From positions 7,107,761 to 7,171,760 of the forward strand of contig NC_029526.1 of the NCBI RefSeq assembly GCF_001577835.2: DNA of 64,000 nucleotides, in the 5' to 3' direction. Below, in pieces: positions 45,937 to 59,569 of the stretch (position 1 is its first letter; each line of letters starts with the position of its first letter). Below the pieces are notes generated by a model. That model saw only the letters and a list, made by a program, of their open reading frames with translations, was not told where the DNA came from and did not search any database. The position numbers and the translations under genes are program-made. This stretch comes from Coturnix japonica. Lineage: Eukaryota > Chordata > Aves > Galliformes > Phasianidae.

Positions 45937-48900
45937 CTGAAGTGGGGGGGAAAAAAATTAGGATTAAATCCTCTGAGATTTAAACCCATCTTTAAAGTTC
46001 TGTAAAAACAATGTGCTCTAACTTAGACTGTTTCAAAAGCAAATGAAGGTAAGCTTTAAGAAATTTGTAAGTATGACTCTCTTACTTCTACAAAAGTGAT
46101 ACAGGTGCTCCAGAGGAAAAAAAAACCCACACAAAACAAACAAACAAAACCAAACAAATATAAAGCTTTTAGATCTCAATAATTGTTAAGAAAATCCCAC
46201 TTTCATAGAATATCCTGAGTTGGAAGGGACCCACAAGGATTGTCAAGTCCAACATCATATTCCTGATAGCATATCAGAGGAGTTTCAGCCTACTGAGCAC
46301 ATGAAAGCTGTGTCTCAGCATTGAACATGTACATTCCTTTCTCCCCTTCCCCGCCAAGAAAAAAGATTCAAATAAGATTAAGGAAGATTGGTTGGCTGAG
46401 AGTGCAGTGCATTTTACTGTATTCCATCAAATTCATTTTTATTTCCCTGTAAGAAGCGATGTTGCATTCAGGAAGCTGTTGCAAAGCAGGACCTAACCCA
46501 TCTACATGTCTGTTTGCCATTGTGCTTGGAGGCTCAATGCACTTGAGGCACTACACACAGATGGAAAACAGCAATCATTTAATATTTCACTGCAGTAGCA
46601 CGTAGGATAGATACCATTTTCCTCCAGTCTTTCTATGAAGTAATCAGAACACAGCTACAAGAATAGGATGAAATTCTTGTTTCCATTTATTATATCAGCT
46701 CAGACTTTTGCGAGTCTGGTGAGATCATTAAAAGTGGCAGAACTATTCAGTAGAGCTGTGCTCATTACAGTTCTTCAGTCATCAGTTTAAATCACAATAA
46801 TGGTAGTTAGACTGGTGTATATTTCTGCCAGGTTTCTTCTGAATTTATGCTATGTTGACAACTAGCAGAAGTTCTTCACTGAAGAAACAAAAAAGGCCTT
46901 ATTACAGGGAAAGGGAAATGAACGTGTTCTCCACTTCTTGCTAAGTTTCAGGGTCATGAAAGTAGGAAAACAAGCAGTGATAGGCTACATTGATAGCTCC
47001 AGCTAGCTCACCAGAGCACAAAAGATGGTGATATGACTTTTCTTTCTATAAATGGCAACGAAATGAAAAAGACATTTTTCTGCATTCAGCATGTGCTACT
47101 GTTTTGACCACAGAAAGGTTCTCCATGGACACATAAAAGTTAATTATTTTCTGCAGAACTCAACACAGGACTAGATCTGGAAATAAATAAATAAAAACAA
47201 AAGCCCCAGTGCTGGAATTACTGAGCATCCTGCTCATCCGTTCACTTTGAACTGACCATCCTAAGGGTCACTCAAGACTGGATGTTTCCTCCCTTGCCTT
47301 GAAGAATGCTGTGAAGCGTTATTTCTGATCTTTAAAAAGATATAAATTGCTTTAACTGATGATAATAAGCTGACATAGGATGGCTAAAGCTCGAGGGAAC
47401 TAGGGACAGCATATAAGTAACAAAAAAAAAGTCCACTTCAAAACACTGTTTATTTAAATAAAGTTTCATCAGAAGCCTCACTTATTAACGATGCTCCAGG
47501 GAAAAATAATTACGTGCCACCTTCCTACTTCACCAAAGAAAGGGGATCAATTAAAATGCTCTTGAATCTCTTTTTAGGTCTCATACTTTACCATTCCCTC
47601 ACAGGAACAGTAACTGCTTCTTACAACAATTTTTTTAACACAAAAGAAGAAACTCCACATAACCCTTATTGAAAATGTTAAGCATAGCAAGACTGTGCTT
47701 ATGTGATTAAAATGATGCCTATTTCTTCACATATTTTATATTCCTAAATTAGTCCTCCTTACAGCAACAAAATAATTCACTTTTTGTTATTTATAACATT
47801 ATTAATGAAATCCTATCCTAGAAAAAAATAGAATTCTGTGTATATAGTATCTCTGTGGTCTTAGAAATAGCCTATCTGGTTTATGTAGGTACCAATACAT
47901 AATTAAGGTGCTGCAACTGACCACAGATTTGTACAACAGCTTTCCTGCATTCCCTGAGGAACAACATTCCAAGTCAATATTTGTTTTTAAGACAAATGCA
48001 TAAGGTACATTAGTAGGCAGTTGCTCTACAATTACTTCACATCAGCAGGAAAAAATGAAAAGCCAAATAATTAAACAGAGTATGATCCCATGGGTGTATG
48101 ACAATAGCTCTACCCTACCAGATAAAGACTTAAACAGCAGAACCTAAGACTGATGTGAATGTATAAGATAACTAAATAATGAAGCTTTCATAAGTAGCAA
48201 GGTATGCAGCTCCTGCTGTGATCCATGCATGGCACATACAGCCCACACAACACTTGTGCTGGAGATTTATTCAGACTGTCAACGTGAAGAACAGTAATGG
48301 GAGTGCCCACTTCACAGTGAGACTGGGTTATCTAATTAAACATGCTACAGATACTACTTTTAAGTCATTTCCAAGCATATCAAGGCCTAAAGTTGATGAA
48401 TAGAACATGACTTGTCTGCTGGCTGTGTTAATACAAATTCTAACTTGTAAAAGAAAATAAAGCAACAGTGGTGAGATACGCTTTCGCATGGTGACGTTCA
48501 GTCACTGTCAAGATGTCTCTAAACACAGAGCCTTGTTTAAAGGCTTCTTTGGCTTTCTTCTTCTGATCATATTGTTTGATTCAAACAGGAAGGGAAAAAT
48601 TTTCTGATGTTAAAGTCACAAGATCCTGAAGTTCACAGAACTCACACATTTTTCTATTTCAGTAAACTGTAACTAGAGGGCACTGCGCTCTTTCTTCTGA
48701 CAGTACATCTGCAGGCGTGACTTCAATAAAATCAAATGAAATAGTGCTTGGTTGCAGAGCACAATGAAAGCATTTGAACTATGGTGTGCACAAGTTACAT
48801 GAAATAAAGGCCAAATGCTCCTAGCTTGAAAACAATGGCAAAGAGCAGTGTAAAAATAAGTACCACTGTGCTAATAACTTGCTCCACTACTCTTCTTTAA

Positions 48901-51900
48901 CAGCTTTTTCATATGCAGTAATCACTGTACCGTACACAACGCTATGTTTATGGTAATGTTCCACTGTAACCCATTTTAGTTTTTTTAATTCAAAGGACTT
49001 TTTCTTTGTCATTAAATTTAGGGATTATGAAAAGTACAGACCGGAGACTTGCATCTCCTGATTATCTATAGGAGGGTCCTGCAAAGGCAGCAGCCTCTAT
49101 TTTGACCTAAACAGCCCATTAAAAGGCAGGAGGATGAATCGGCCTTGACGCCCCATCTATGAACACTAACAGATGAGGTAACAGAGCCAGCTGCTGGGCT
49201 TTGTGATATTTTCCACCAATTTCTCAGCTGAGGCCATTTACTTTCTTCATACAGATACCTAAGCAGTCCTTATGCAAAGGCTCTGGTCACTCAAGCTGGA
49301 TTTGAACCAGGTACTTCATTTATCCCAGTGAGAAAACCTGACAGCCCATGGCTGGGGGTAGCACCACAGGTGCCTTCAGGAAGGCAGCGACAGGAACTAC
49401 AAACAAAACCCTGCAGAACACATTTCTCTGGCTTGACAGAGAAACACTCATTTCCTACATCCCATCACAAGTCAGTCAATTCAACACACAGACACAAAGG
49501 CAAAAACATTTCTATATTACTGCACAACAAAGCCAGGAAGAAAAAAACAACACATGACAAAACCTCATCTGTCTCTTGGTTCATCTTTCAAGAGTTGCTT
49601 TGCAGCATGATGAAAGGTGCCCAACTGTATCATCGCAGTACGGCTCATCCAGTGCCGCATACCTTTGTGAAATGCCGAATTTCACTCACATCACACCAAC
49701 TCCGTATAACGTACAAGTGATTCCTTTCAAGAAAATACTGACATAGATATGCTTAATTTGTCATTTCCTCACACTTTGGAGTGCTGTTTTTTAAGCTCTT
49801 AACTGTTTTAAGCCACTGTTCTCCTGAGTGGCGCTGCTAATGCCTGAATTCTGTGGCCTAAGTAAACCAAACCCATGATCCAGGTTCTTGCTTTCACTAC
49901 ACACACAAAATCGATGTGTGCACATCATTACTACTGACAACTCTGATTCATTTTGTTCTTTGGACTCAGAGGTCTGTGACAGGCATGCTGGTTCACATGA
50001 AAGGAAAGCAGTGGTGAGGCCTGCTTGGAGTCCTGCCTGAGAGCAGCCCGTGGGCCTGCAGGTCACCTGGTGCTCTCCAGTGTAGGAAATCAAAGGAGGT
50101 TGTACATGCATGCTAGAAAGCAGAACGTAAGCTATGATTCTGCCTTGAGACTTGTCAGGTTTTATTTACTTATTTTAATGTAATCTGCACTAAGAGATAG
50201 GGATATACAGTGGTATGCATTGCAGGCAGAGATGGATCTTCAGATTAGCAATATTTTGCAGTCTCTTTTTCAGCCTAGCTTCCAGGGTTCTCTGTTCTAT
50301 GAATCACTTCCAGTTCACCATACCAAACACACAAATTCAAGAGCTCAGTATTCACTACAAACCATCACTTTCATTTTAACGTTGGTGATTGAAGTATAGT
50401 CATCTATCATCTGTTCTTTGGCAAAACAGTTGTGTTTTAAACATATGTGAAATAAGGAAAACATTTTGACAAGTTCAACATTCATTCTGAATGCTGATAA
50501 GCATGGTACAATATGGATAAAGCCCTGAAAACATGGAACGATTTTAAATTATCCCAAAAGATGTTTGGGGCGCTGGTCTCTATACCAAGCAGAGTGTGTA
50601 ATTCACCTCCTTCTTTTGTAAAATAAAGAAGGATTTGCAATTGAATGGTTTAGACAAGAACATACTTTAAAAAGTAGAGATCATGCTGTATGGCAAATCA
50701 CAGCCTGAACCTCTGATTAATCAGCTGAGGCAAGTGTTGGGTCAGCTGTGGGAGCACAGGTGAGAGTAATCTAGCTGTGCTCCAAGAAGGGGTGGAGCTC
50801 AACTCCACCTCCTCTAAGACCTCATTTAAGGGCTGACCACCACCAAGGCAGCATCTCTTGGAGGTTGCTCTCTGGTGGAGATTGTCCCAGCTTTTCCAGC
50901 CAAGGCATTGATATTGGTGAGTTTTCCTTTACCAATAACCTTTTGAATATTTACCATCTTCATATTATTTGACCTCACACATGCTACTATCTTTCTTCAT
51001 TCAAAAAATATTTTGCCAAAAGATACTATTGTTTAACTTCAACCACACATGCAGTAATTATTTCTGCATACTGATCCCTACAGGTATGATTGCAACTTGA
51101 AACAAAAGTTGTTCAATAGAAGTCCAATGGAGCTTGTGTTTTGTCTACACAAGAAGCGATACTTCTTTGGCTTCATTTCAGCAAGCGTGTTTTAAGAATT
51201 CCAGGTAAGACAAATAGAAATACTTTGATGCACATTCACTGAGCTTAGAGCTCACCTTGATAGACTGAGCTGAGTGCACTGGCACTTCAAAACGCGCTAG
51301 ATTGTTTGTGCCAGTAGAAGTAAAACCTAAACACTACACATTCTATTTTATGTAGACAGGCCCTGACATTCAAGCCCTGAAACTGAATTGAAATTTAGTG
51401 ATGAAAATTTGATTTTTCATGATAGCATGTGAACAATCAAGTTTGATGACTTTGATGTCATATCTTTCTTTGTACCAACAAACTTACAATTTTTTTTCTG
51501 AAAATCTAAGTAGTGTTTTCTCTGCTATTACTATTTGGAATGGTGCTGTATCATAATAACCCTTTTCTTGCAGGATTTCCATTTTCTTTCCAAAAAATAT
51601 AAATCTTTCCACTTAAGAGTAGAGCACTTATAGTTAAGTATTTTTACTAGGTCTATGAAATTGCTTTTTCCTATACTAGATATTAAAAAGTATCAATTTC
51701 TAAAACAAAGTCTTCACACACATTTGCTTTATTTTCAAGTAATACTAAGTATCATTCAGTACTATAAAGGCTTGAAATATTTGTAATTATTTAAATGTAT
51801 GTCAGAAACATACAACAGACAATCCACACAGAACCTCAGTCACATCAGTTTTGCTTTATCCAGTCAAACGAAAGAACATTTTTCTTCCTTTTTTCTCCTT

Positions 51901-54900
51901 AAGGTACAGCAGACACAGAGTTGTACAGCCAGAAGCTGACTCAGGACCTGCTACATACCCCTGGTGTGTCCACTCACCTCTCAGCTCCCCAGGGTCTGCG
52001 GGCTGCCCGGTTGCTGTACCAGTCAGTATCACCCCATCAGCCAGGAAGAGCTCAGCAGCAGAGGCGGTCTCGGCCACGCTGATATCTGCCGTCAGAGCAT
52101 GAGCACTGTCAACAGCAGGAATGTACCCCGGGGTTACTTTCAGCACACAGGTAAGTTATCCATATTGCTCAATATTTATTTAAGCTGTGTTTCTCCATCT
52201 TCCCCACTGTCAGGACACTGAAACTCAGGATTTGTGAGAGTAGGAAAGTAATATCACAATACCAGCAAGGGGAGAGAGACCCAACCTTATCCAGCACAGA
52301 GCCATAACTGACCACTTCCATTGCTCTGGTCTTCTCCCTCTAAAGAGGGATTGCTAAGGATGAGCTACGAAGTATCAATTCAGACAGCTGCATGCATGTC
52401 TGAATCACACCTGTATCACACACACAGCTCTGACTTCAAGTGGGAGCAGTGGATGGCTCAGTCATTCATAAATCACGTTCTGTTACCTAGAATTGAATTA
52501 ACACCCTTCACTTCATTTCACGAAGTCCAACTAACAGAAAGTATAGTTATTACCTATAACATAATCATAGGAATCACCTTACATAGCAATTACAAACATC
52601 AATTCCCTACAGCCTAGCTTTTTAGCTTCAGATTTTCATCTATGGGTGATACACTTTGAAACCTATTGCAATAGTAATTTAATTTAAACACTTCTAAACT
52701 TCGAAAGATTTCCAGTCTTCACTGGTCAACATCTGACTTTACTTTTCCTTAACTGAAAATGCAGAAGCAACAGCAGCTATGATTAACTCATTGCATTGTT
52801 GAGGTGTGACAGTCTGCCTCTTTCCTGGATCAGTGTGGAAGGACAACAGACTTGGATCCCTGCTTTACCCCTCAGTAAGAGGCCGAATGCACTGAATGCA
52901 ATGCTGTTCATTAGTGGTGATGGTGCAAGAGAAAGCACTCCCTTTATGTAGCTGGAGGAAGGCAGGCCTAAGTTCCTAATACATAAAATGAATTGGAAAT
53001 GGGGCTCTTAACATTGTCTCAGTTTGGAACCTCCCTGAAGCAAAAATCTTCCACTTCAAAAAGCAAATCCTTTCACCAACAAAGTATAATTGAAATATCA
53101 GTTATTGACAAGACAAAGGAAAGACCACAGGGTACAATCATCAATTTTTATGAAGAAGTCTAATGCAGTATCTTTTATATATATATAATATATAAATAAT
53201 AATTTATATATAATACACACACATATATAAAAAAACTTAAGTCATTAGAAAGAAACCAATCTGAAAGGACTTTAAAAGTTTCATGTTATCATAATTCATT
53301 GTTTCCTTTCCTATCTTGAAAGATATTAAAAAAGAAAAACCACTAAAAACATAGATATTTAAGATCTTCCAAACATGGTTGTTGTCATGATTATCCACAT
53401 ACTACACGCAAACATTTTAATTAGGTTATTTAGTATGTATAATACATAACATTTGAGCAGTTCTTCAGGAAAAAGAAAGTGACATATAAATAGCTGAAAG
53501 TCCTGTGTGACAGTTGAGATACCAGCAAAAAAGAAACTGGGTTCATCTGTCAAAAGTTCCTTCTGTTTGATAATCATAGAACATAATCTGTACATAGACA
53601 GCACTGATTTAAGTAGAAGAAACCAGTACTATTGGCAGCCAGGAGAAAAAAGAGAATAGCTTTCTAAAGTACCAGAATATTATGATCTGGATCCTTTGTA
53701 TGTGGAAACTGCTGCATTACTAAAAATAACCTTGGATGCTTAGCCTCCCGAAACATAATTTCCTTAAGCGTAATAGGCATATAAGGATGTAAAATCTCAC
53801 CTGACACCAGATGCGAGACATTTACAGTCTGCATTTATAAATCCTGAAGGTTAAACTACAAACTTCACAGATGCGGCAACCTGCAGCTTACAGGTGCAAA
53901 TTTATTTATAAACATATCCCCTAATAGCACTGCAAGACCTTGCTCGAACAGTAAAGTTCTCCCCCTATCTTTGCTAACTTTGCTATATTGAGCAGATATA
54001 AAATAATCTGAAAATGGGGAAAAAACATAAGATTGTTATTAGATTAATATTTACATAAATATTGCTTGTGTTTACCTGTGCTTTTTTTTAATGTCAGCAA
54101 AAATCTGAATATTCTCGGCTCCAACCAGTTTTCTGTATCGTAGCAGGTCACCTGCACAGGCGTTTACAATCCCTTCATCAGCAACATGAGAAAACACAAA
54201 ACCTTCAACTCGGATAAAATCAAGCCCTGAAAAAAAAAGACAAAAATTAGCATTCTCTTAACTAGAGCTGAAGACAGACAAACTAATACTAAGAAATCTG
54301 TCCCTCACTTGACCTCCACACAAGGCGTTCCACACGCTCTAACACTAACCAACCTTGATTTCCCACATTTGTACATTTTTGTACCCATGGCACAAACACA
54401 GCAACAGCACACCCTGCCCTGCTGCTCGCCATGATGTGCCAGCAGGCAAGTGTGAATGAAGGACAGGTAGGCCAAAACAGAGCTCCTATGTCATAATGAT
54501 GTTACGCTTCTTTCCAAAAAGGGCGTTAACTTGGGTCTTGCCCCTCTGTCTAGATACCCCTTCCCAACATCTATTTCCCTGTTAAACATGACATGAAATC
54601 AGACAACAGGTCAAAAAGCAACAGGGACATGGACAAAGAGAGGAGAATAGCCTATGTCTTCTTTCTTCAGGAAATTAGGCAGGAAAACACAGCCTGAAAC
54701 ACATTATACACATTGACTCTCCACCTGAATGCAACTTATGTTTTCTGCACAGTTCCGCATCAACAACTGACTTCTGAAGATGGGCCAAAGGTACAGAAGA
54801 ATTAAATTTCCACTCCAAAGTTATGGTGAGCATCAACTCTACCTTGTCTTAGCAGCTCAGTGTCCGGCATATGGACTTCAGAAGAAGACTAAGAACAGAA

Positions 54901-57900
54901 ACAATTTTGGTAGACCATTTATGTGCTACAAGGTACCCCTACACAGCCTTGAAATATCTTTATGTTGACATACTGATGCCTTTAGCCACAACATAATGAA
55001 TCCACAGCTGTATTGCAAAAGATGACAATTCTGACTCCTTTATTGTATTCCTTTCCTCTTCAGTCTTCCACAGCTTTGAAGCTTATTTCACACACCCTTT
55101 AGGATGTGTAAAAGCTCTGCCAACATCCTGTTCAGCTTTTGCTGTTCTTCCAGTTTGCTTTAGAGCTCCCTTCCAGGCCCTCTGAAGTTCTACTGCTTCT
55201 CCAGCTTTGAGTCAGCTGCACATTTAAGCAGGGCTGACACATCGAAGAACTAAATGCATGTGAGAGCAGCCTCCAGGGATGCGATTCCATCTAACAGAGA
55301 ACTGTTTAGGCAACAAAGGCCTCACCTTAACACATTTCAGATGTAAACAGAAAGAATCTTTAAAAACGTATTTACTGAATGACAAGGTGCCTGTTTATTT
55401 TAAAAGCTGTATTTCAGCTTCATTCCAGAAGCCCTGAAGTTGCAGAAACCGAAGCTTATGCCTGATGGAAAAGAGCCTGTATCGCTTAGCAACACAGACT
55501 GCAGTTAACATGAAACACCACAGATGGTGCCAATTCAAATATAAGCTGTCCTATGTCTTGAGATTAGCAGGTGAGAAAGCATGGAGTATTCTCAGGATTC
55601 AAATACACAAATATGTCACAAGTATAATTAAAGGTACTAGTAGGTAATACTGAGACTTCTGCATCTAGGATTATTAGCCATAGGCTTTCTCTAAGTCACT
55701 TAAGTTTGCAGTATAAATCAGACTTCAATAAGAACAAAATATTTCTCCTCTAATCATAAGATCATCAATGAGCCTAGAAATCTAATAAGTGTTCACAGCA
55801 GTCATAATGGTTGCCTCAGGACAAGGGGAATATTCATTTACTGAACTTGACCACTTGCGTGTTTACGTGTTTGGTTTGTGCTTCCTTAACTTAAGAATTC
55901 AAGACTTCCTTGGCAAACATTAGGATTGTCCTTAGTTTAATGGAGTTGCACACTGTTTGGGTTTTTGGAGGATAACAAGGCACTATTTTTAACCAATTCT
56001 AGTAGACACCAACTCATTACCCTCCTGTTTTATGAAGACTTAATTGAATTCCACTAATGAATTCACTAAAACTGTGAACTATTTCTTATCTTTGCTGCTT
56101 GCTGCCTTGCCCTGCAGCACCCCAAATATGCACCCACCTAATGAACTTCAGTTTAGCTGTATTAGAATGAAAAATATATATATAACTAAAAATCAGCATA
56201 CCTTTCCAGCCAATTCTATCCTATCTTAAACAGTATCACTGGCTGCACCTTCCCGTGGAGCATCGCCGCTGGTGGGTGGTTGCAGGAGAAGAGCAGTCTC
56301 AGACAGCAAAGCTGTATTTATAAAAGACCTGCAGATATCTGGGTACCTGGGATATCTTCTGATATGAAGCCTCGTTTAATCAGCTACCAACTGAGTCATT
56401 ATCATTACTGAAGACTAATTAAGAAACAGTGACCGTGTGGGATTTCAGTAAAATGTTCCTTAAAGAAAAAGGGCATTTTCACAGTCAGCTGGAGATGGTA
56501 GAAGATCAACTTTTAGAAACTGATTTCTGACTCATGAAGTGTAATAAGGGCTGAAGCAGGTACATGGGCACTGCACTGTACAGTAGGCCCTGCAGGCTGT
56601 GTCTGCCTCTGTTAGCTTAGAGATGGGCCAGTTCTTTCTTTCAGTCATTACTATTACATGTTTGTAATGGAAGCACACAGAACTGCAACAGAATAAAGAG
56701 GCCACTATTGGTGTATACCTCCAGTACTGTAAAGGCTCTATAGCTCCTCTGCAAAGACATACACTGATGGATTGGAGCCATGCACAATGTCTCACTAACG
56801 CAAGGAAAAGGGCAGATAGTAGTGAGGGCCTCTGGATGATTCCTTTAGACACAACAGTCCTCTCTAAGATGACTACTGCTTCATAATTAACAAACTTTTG
56901 ATAAAAGAAAAGCCATGTAATGTGGAAGTAGGTCAACAACAAAGAATGAGTACATGAAATTCAGTAGACAGTCCGAGCATAAACAGAGGTTTACTTCAGA
57001 AAACAAGACACACTGATAAATAAGTAAGGGAGACCTAATAAGATGCCCAGATCTGACCCAGGCTTAGTGAACATTCCTGAACACTGAACAATGATAACCA
57101 GTAGTATATTTGCTAAACAAAACAAGTAAGGGAGCATATTTATCTCTTCTACAAGTGCTCACAGGACCTGCCTGGATACATCGTTCTGTTTTGACCCTAA
57201 GCAGATACAGTTAATTAAATAAGAAACTACAAACAGGAAATAGTGCACCTCTATAAACCACACAGTACACCAGTAAATAATGAACTGATTGAGAGAAGTA
57301 ACCCTACCACACAAATTCTGCCTTGCAGTTCAGTTTCACAGAACAGGAAGGAAAGAAGATAATTTGGAGGATGCCATTAGAAGTACCTACTAAGGTGGTG
57401 TGCTTTCCCAGAAATACATATTCGAGATAAAGATTAAAAACAAAAAAGAACAAAACCTCGGCCTTCTCATATTGTTCATCCCCTTTTTTTATTATTGGAT
57501 AACAGTAACTTATCAATACATTAGGAAAATTTAGTAATTTAATCTGTCACTATTTGGCTATCTAAAACATACTTATCAGCACAAACACACATTGCCAATG
57601 AGTTCCTTCCAGTCACAGCATCAGCTTGCTGACTTCTTCCCCCTCCCTTTACAAATATAAAATCATTACCTACATTTGAAGACCACAGTTTCCCTGTGCA
57701 GTTCTATTTCAAAGTTATTTCTACCAGAGACAGGAGTTTCCATAGGGAAACTGAAATGACTGCATAGCAGCAGAAGATTCTGCATATGTTTTTTTTAAGT
57801 ATAAGACATTCAGCAAATAGCCTGTAGTTGAAGCATATGAGGATTCCTTAATTAATAGCTATCTCTTATGTCTATTAAAATGATATTGATATTAAAAAGT

Positions 57901-59567
57901 CACTACTAGGTTGCTACAGAAAAACTACTCAGAGATTTGCTATGTACAAAGTCAGCCCCTTCACTATGGCTTTGCCTAAAGTGATTTTCTTTTCTTTTTT
58001 GCTTTCCTGCTCAGTGAGCCTGAGAATCATTTTTAGAGAAGAGCAATGAAATGCATTAAACACAGGCCCTTCCTAGCTGCTGTCCTCCAGTTACAGAGCA
58101 AATAGTGCAGAACAGTAGTAGAGCTGAGCAAAACCCAAGCCCTTCAGGAATTCTCTCCCTCATTAATAATTGCTGAAGACTAAGAGAAACTCGTTGCTCT
58201 TGCATTACATCCCCTATACAGTGATCAATTTAACTCCTAAAAGGAAGCATAGCTATTACTTTTAAAAGTAAGATGTGTAAATACAAGTATCAAGTATCTT
58301 ACCTGAATACAATCCCTGAAAACTAACGCAAAACTAGGTTCTGTTATATTTTTGGCTTAGTTTTTCACATAGGCTCCACAGCAGAAATAGCATGCTGTGT
58401 CAGTTTGTCAAGTAGCCTTCAAGTACACCTTGAAAGCATCAGCTTCTGATTCTAAGGCACTCAAACCAAATCCATGCGCAAAACATAGCAACAAACAAAA
58501 ATTCCCCCAAGAAAATGAATGTTACTCAATGTTATTTTAACTGAATTGGTTTCATAGATCACAAGCATGTTTTGATTTCTCATTCTTACAGAACTTTGCC
58601 TATTTAGAACGCCTGTAAAATTTACAAAGTGTGTAACCTTACTATACAATCTGGATAAACATTGATATTAACTCCCAATTTCTGGAGGATGTGGGAAGTA
58701 CGAGCATTCCCTATTAAACCAGCCTCCATCTTTTGATCAGGGAATGTTATATATGAAAAACTAACATTGCTCCAGCAAAGCGTAGGAACTGAAGGGTTAG
58801 CAAAGCTAAGATTCTTGCAGTAACGATAAATGAATTTGTACTTAATTTCCCTGAATGCAATTTAATGTTAAGTAGTTTGGGTAGCTATACACTTAAAAAT
58901 ATTAACAGAAAGCTTCATTCCATTCATTCATTAAAAAAAAAAAAAAAAAAAGGCAATGAAAACTTAGTTTTAATAGAAACCAGTAGTAGCAACAACATAT
59001 AATTAGATGCTGAAACAGGATGCTTAACCACAGCGGGTTAAATTAATCTTCAAATATCATTTAACCGAAGTAAATAGAGTTACACCAAAGGTGGCTTTTA
59101 GACATGAGTAGGTTTAAACTAATCATTGCAGTTAGACAGGTTTCACCTAGAAAGCAGCAGCAGTGGCCTTGGGATTTTTAAGCAGCCTCCTACTGAAGCA
59201 CTGTGCGAGTATCATCTATTATAATCAAGCAGGCATCTTTCTCAAAATCTAATTTCTGCTTTTTCAGGGTACAGTGAGCTTTTCATGTCTCATTTTTCAT
59301 GGTATCTATGTTAGTACAATGCCCAATTTGCAGAGAGTAAATGCCATAGCAAACAACAGTAATAACGGAGGAGTCATTTCTATTACCTGCCGCAAGGGCC
59401 ACCGCTGTGGCCTGTTGGTTGGCGGCACACAGCACCTGGACACCCAAAGCGAGATGTGGGCAGAGCCGCCGCACCGCTGTGCCCACTGCTGTCATGGCGG
59501 CCGTCACCTCGGGCCCAGGGCTCAGCGTGTAGGGCCGGTCGTGCATGTTCTCCACTATCAAACCATC
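45746..59567 (-). CDS. BtpA/SgcQ-family protein (F13E9.13-like), four 3'-most coding exons, N-terminus beyond window
   Basis: Exons 59,567-59,387, 54,226-54,076, 52,105-51,978 and 45,936-45,746 join in frame (phases 1, 2, 1), all with GT-AG ends, into 216 residues plus stop. In order they show DGLIVENMHDRPY, LGVQVLCAANQQA, AAGLDFIRVEGFVFSHVADE, LLRYRKLVGAENIQIFADI, KKKHSAHALTADISVAET, LADGVILTGTATG, VKIPVLIGSGVTLENV and GSYFKREGYW, the successive strands and loops of the BtpA TIM barrel. Family members are ~260-280 residues, so ~50-60 N-terminal residues (expected motif like GMIHxxALPGTP) and any mitochondrial presequence lie upstream of 59,567; I found no matching exon up to 64,000. In cyanobacteria BtpA is needed for stable photosystem I; the animal function is unknown. 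Intact frame across all exons argues that it is functional. Confidence 0.9.
46203..46330 (-). mobile_element. CR1 LINE 3' fragment
   Basis: The + strand reads catagaatatcctgagttgg, then aagggacccacaagg and tcaagtccaac, a CR1 3' end in reverse orientation, in the last intron of the BtpA-like gene. A (caaa)-rich tract lies just before it at 46,122-46,160. Confidence 0.8.
46340..50680 (-). other. Intron of BtpA-like gene, no other gene seen
   Basis: AT-rich intron sequence. A CTCF-like partial match (actagagggcactg) lies at 48,672-48,685. The frames at 49,328-49,720 and 49,791-50,111 have no recognisable domain. Confidence 0.5.
50687..50979. mobile_element. Solo LTR, ~306-bp family, copy 4, in intron of BtpA-like gene
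   Basis: It starts TGTATGGCAAATCACAGC and ends at cctcaCA, flanked by CATGC direct repeats (50,682-50,686 and 50,980-50,984; the sixth base differs). It is the closest relative of the 11,801 copy, sharing the ggggtggagctcaactccac segment. Fossil solo LTR. Confidence 0.82.
51978..52105 (-). CDS. BtpA-like gene, third visible coding exon
   Basis: Acceptor gacag at 52,106, donor GTGAGT at 51,977-51,972. It encodes S, AHALTADISVAET, ASAAELFLADGVILTGTATG and QPADPGELR, the most conserved BtpA block. The wider open frames around it are intronic extensions. Confidence 0.92.
52110..54070 (-). other. Intron of BtpA-like gene
   Basis: AT-rich intron with a TA/AT-rich low-complexity tract at 53,174-53,230. 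No gene or dispersed repeat was recognised. Confidence 0.5.
54076..54226 (-). CDS. BtpA-like gene, second visible coding exon
   Basis: Acceptor tttttttttcag at 54,227, donor GTAAAC at 54,075-54,070. It encodes LDFIRVEGFVFSHVADEGIV, NACAGDLLRYRKLVGAENIQ and IFADIKKKH, aligned with bacterial xDFIRVNxx, xLLRYRRxLGA and ILADVxxKH. The exon is too interrupted by intron stops to stand out as a long open frame and was found by translating across its splice sites. Confidence 0.9.
54230..59380 (-). other. Intron of BtpA-like gene, no other gene seen
   Basis: A ~5.1-kb AT-rich intron. A poly-A run lies at 58,933-58,951. The frame at 56,532-56,942 (136 codons, - strand) has no recognisable domain. No CR1 or LTR was identified. 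Confidence 0.5.
59387..59567 (-). CDS. BtpA-like gene, first visible coding exon
   Basis: Acceptor ctctgcag at 59,568, donor GTAATA at 59,386-59,381. It enters in phase 0 with DGLIVENMHDRPYTLSPGPE, then VTAAMTAVGTAVRRLCPHLA and LGVQVLCAANQQA. The exon is GC- and CpG-rich against an AT-rich background, consistent with coding sequence. Confidence 0.92.
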
Positions 59568-59569
59568 CT

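Noticed and set aside
51856-52146. The full 96-codon frame as a single-exon gene
   Set aside because: Only 51,978-52,105 is coding. The flanks lie outside good splice sites, and the family alignment stops exactly at them.
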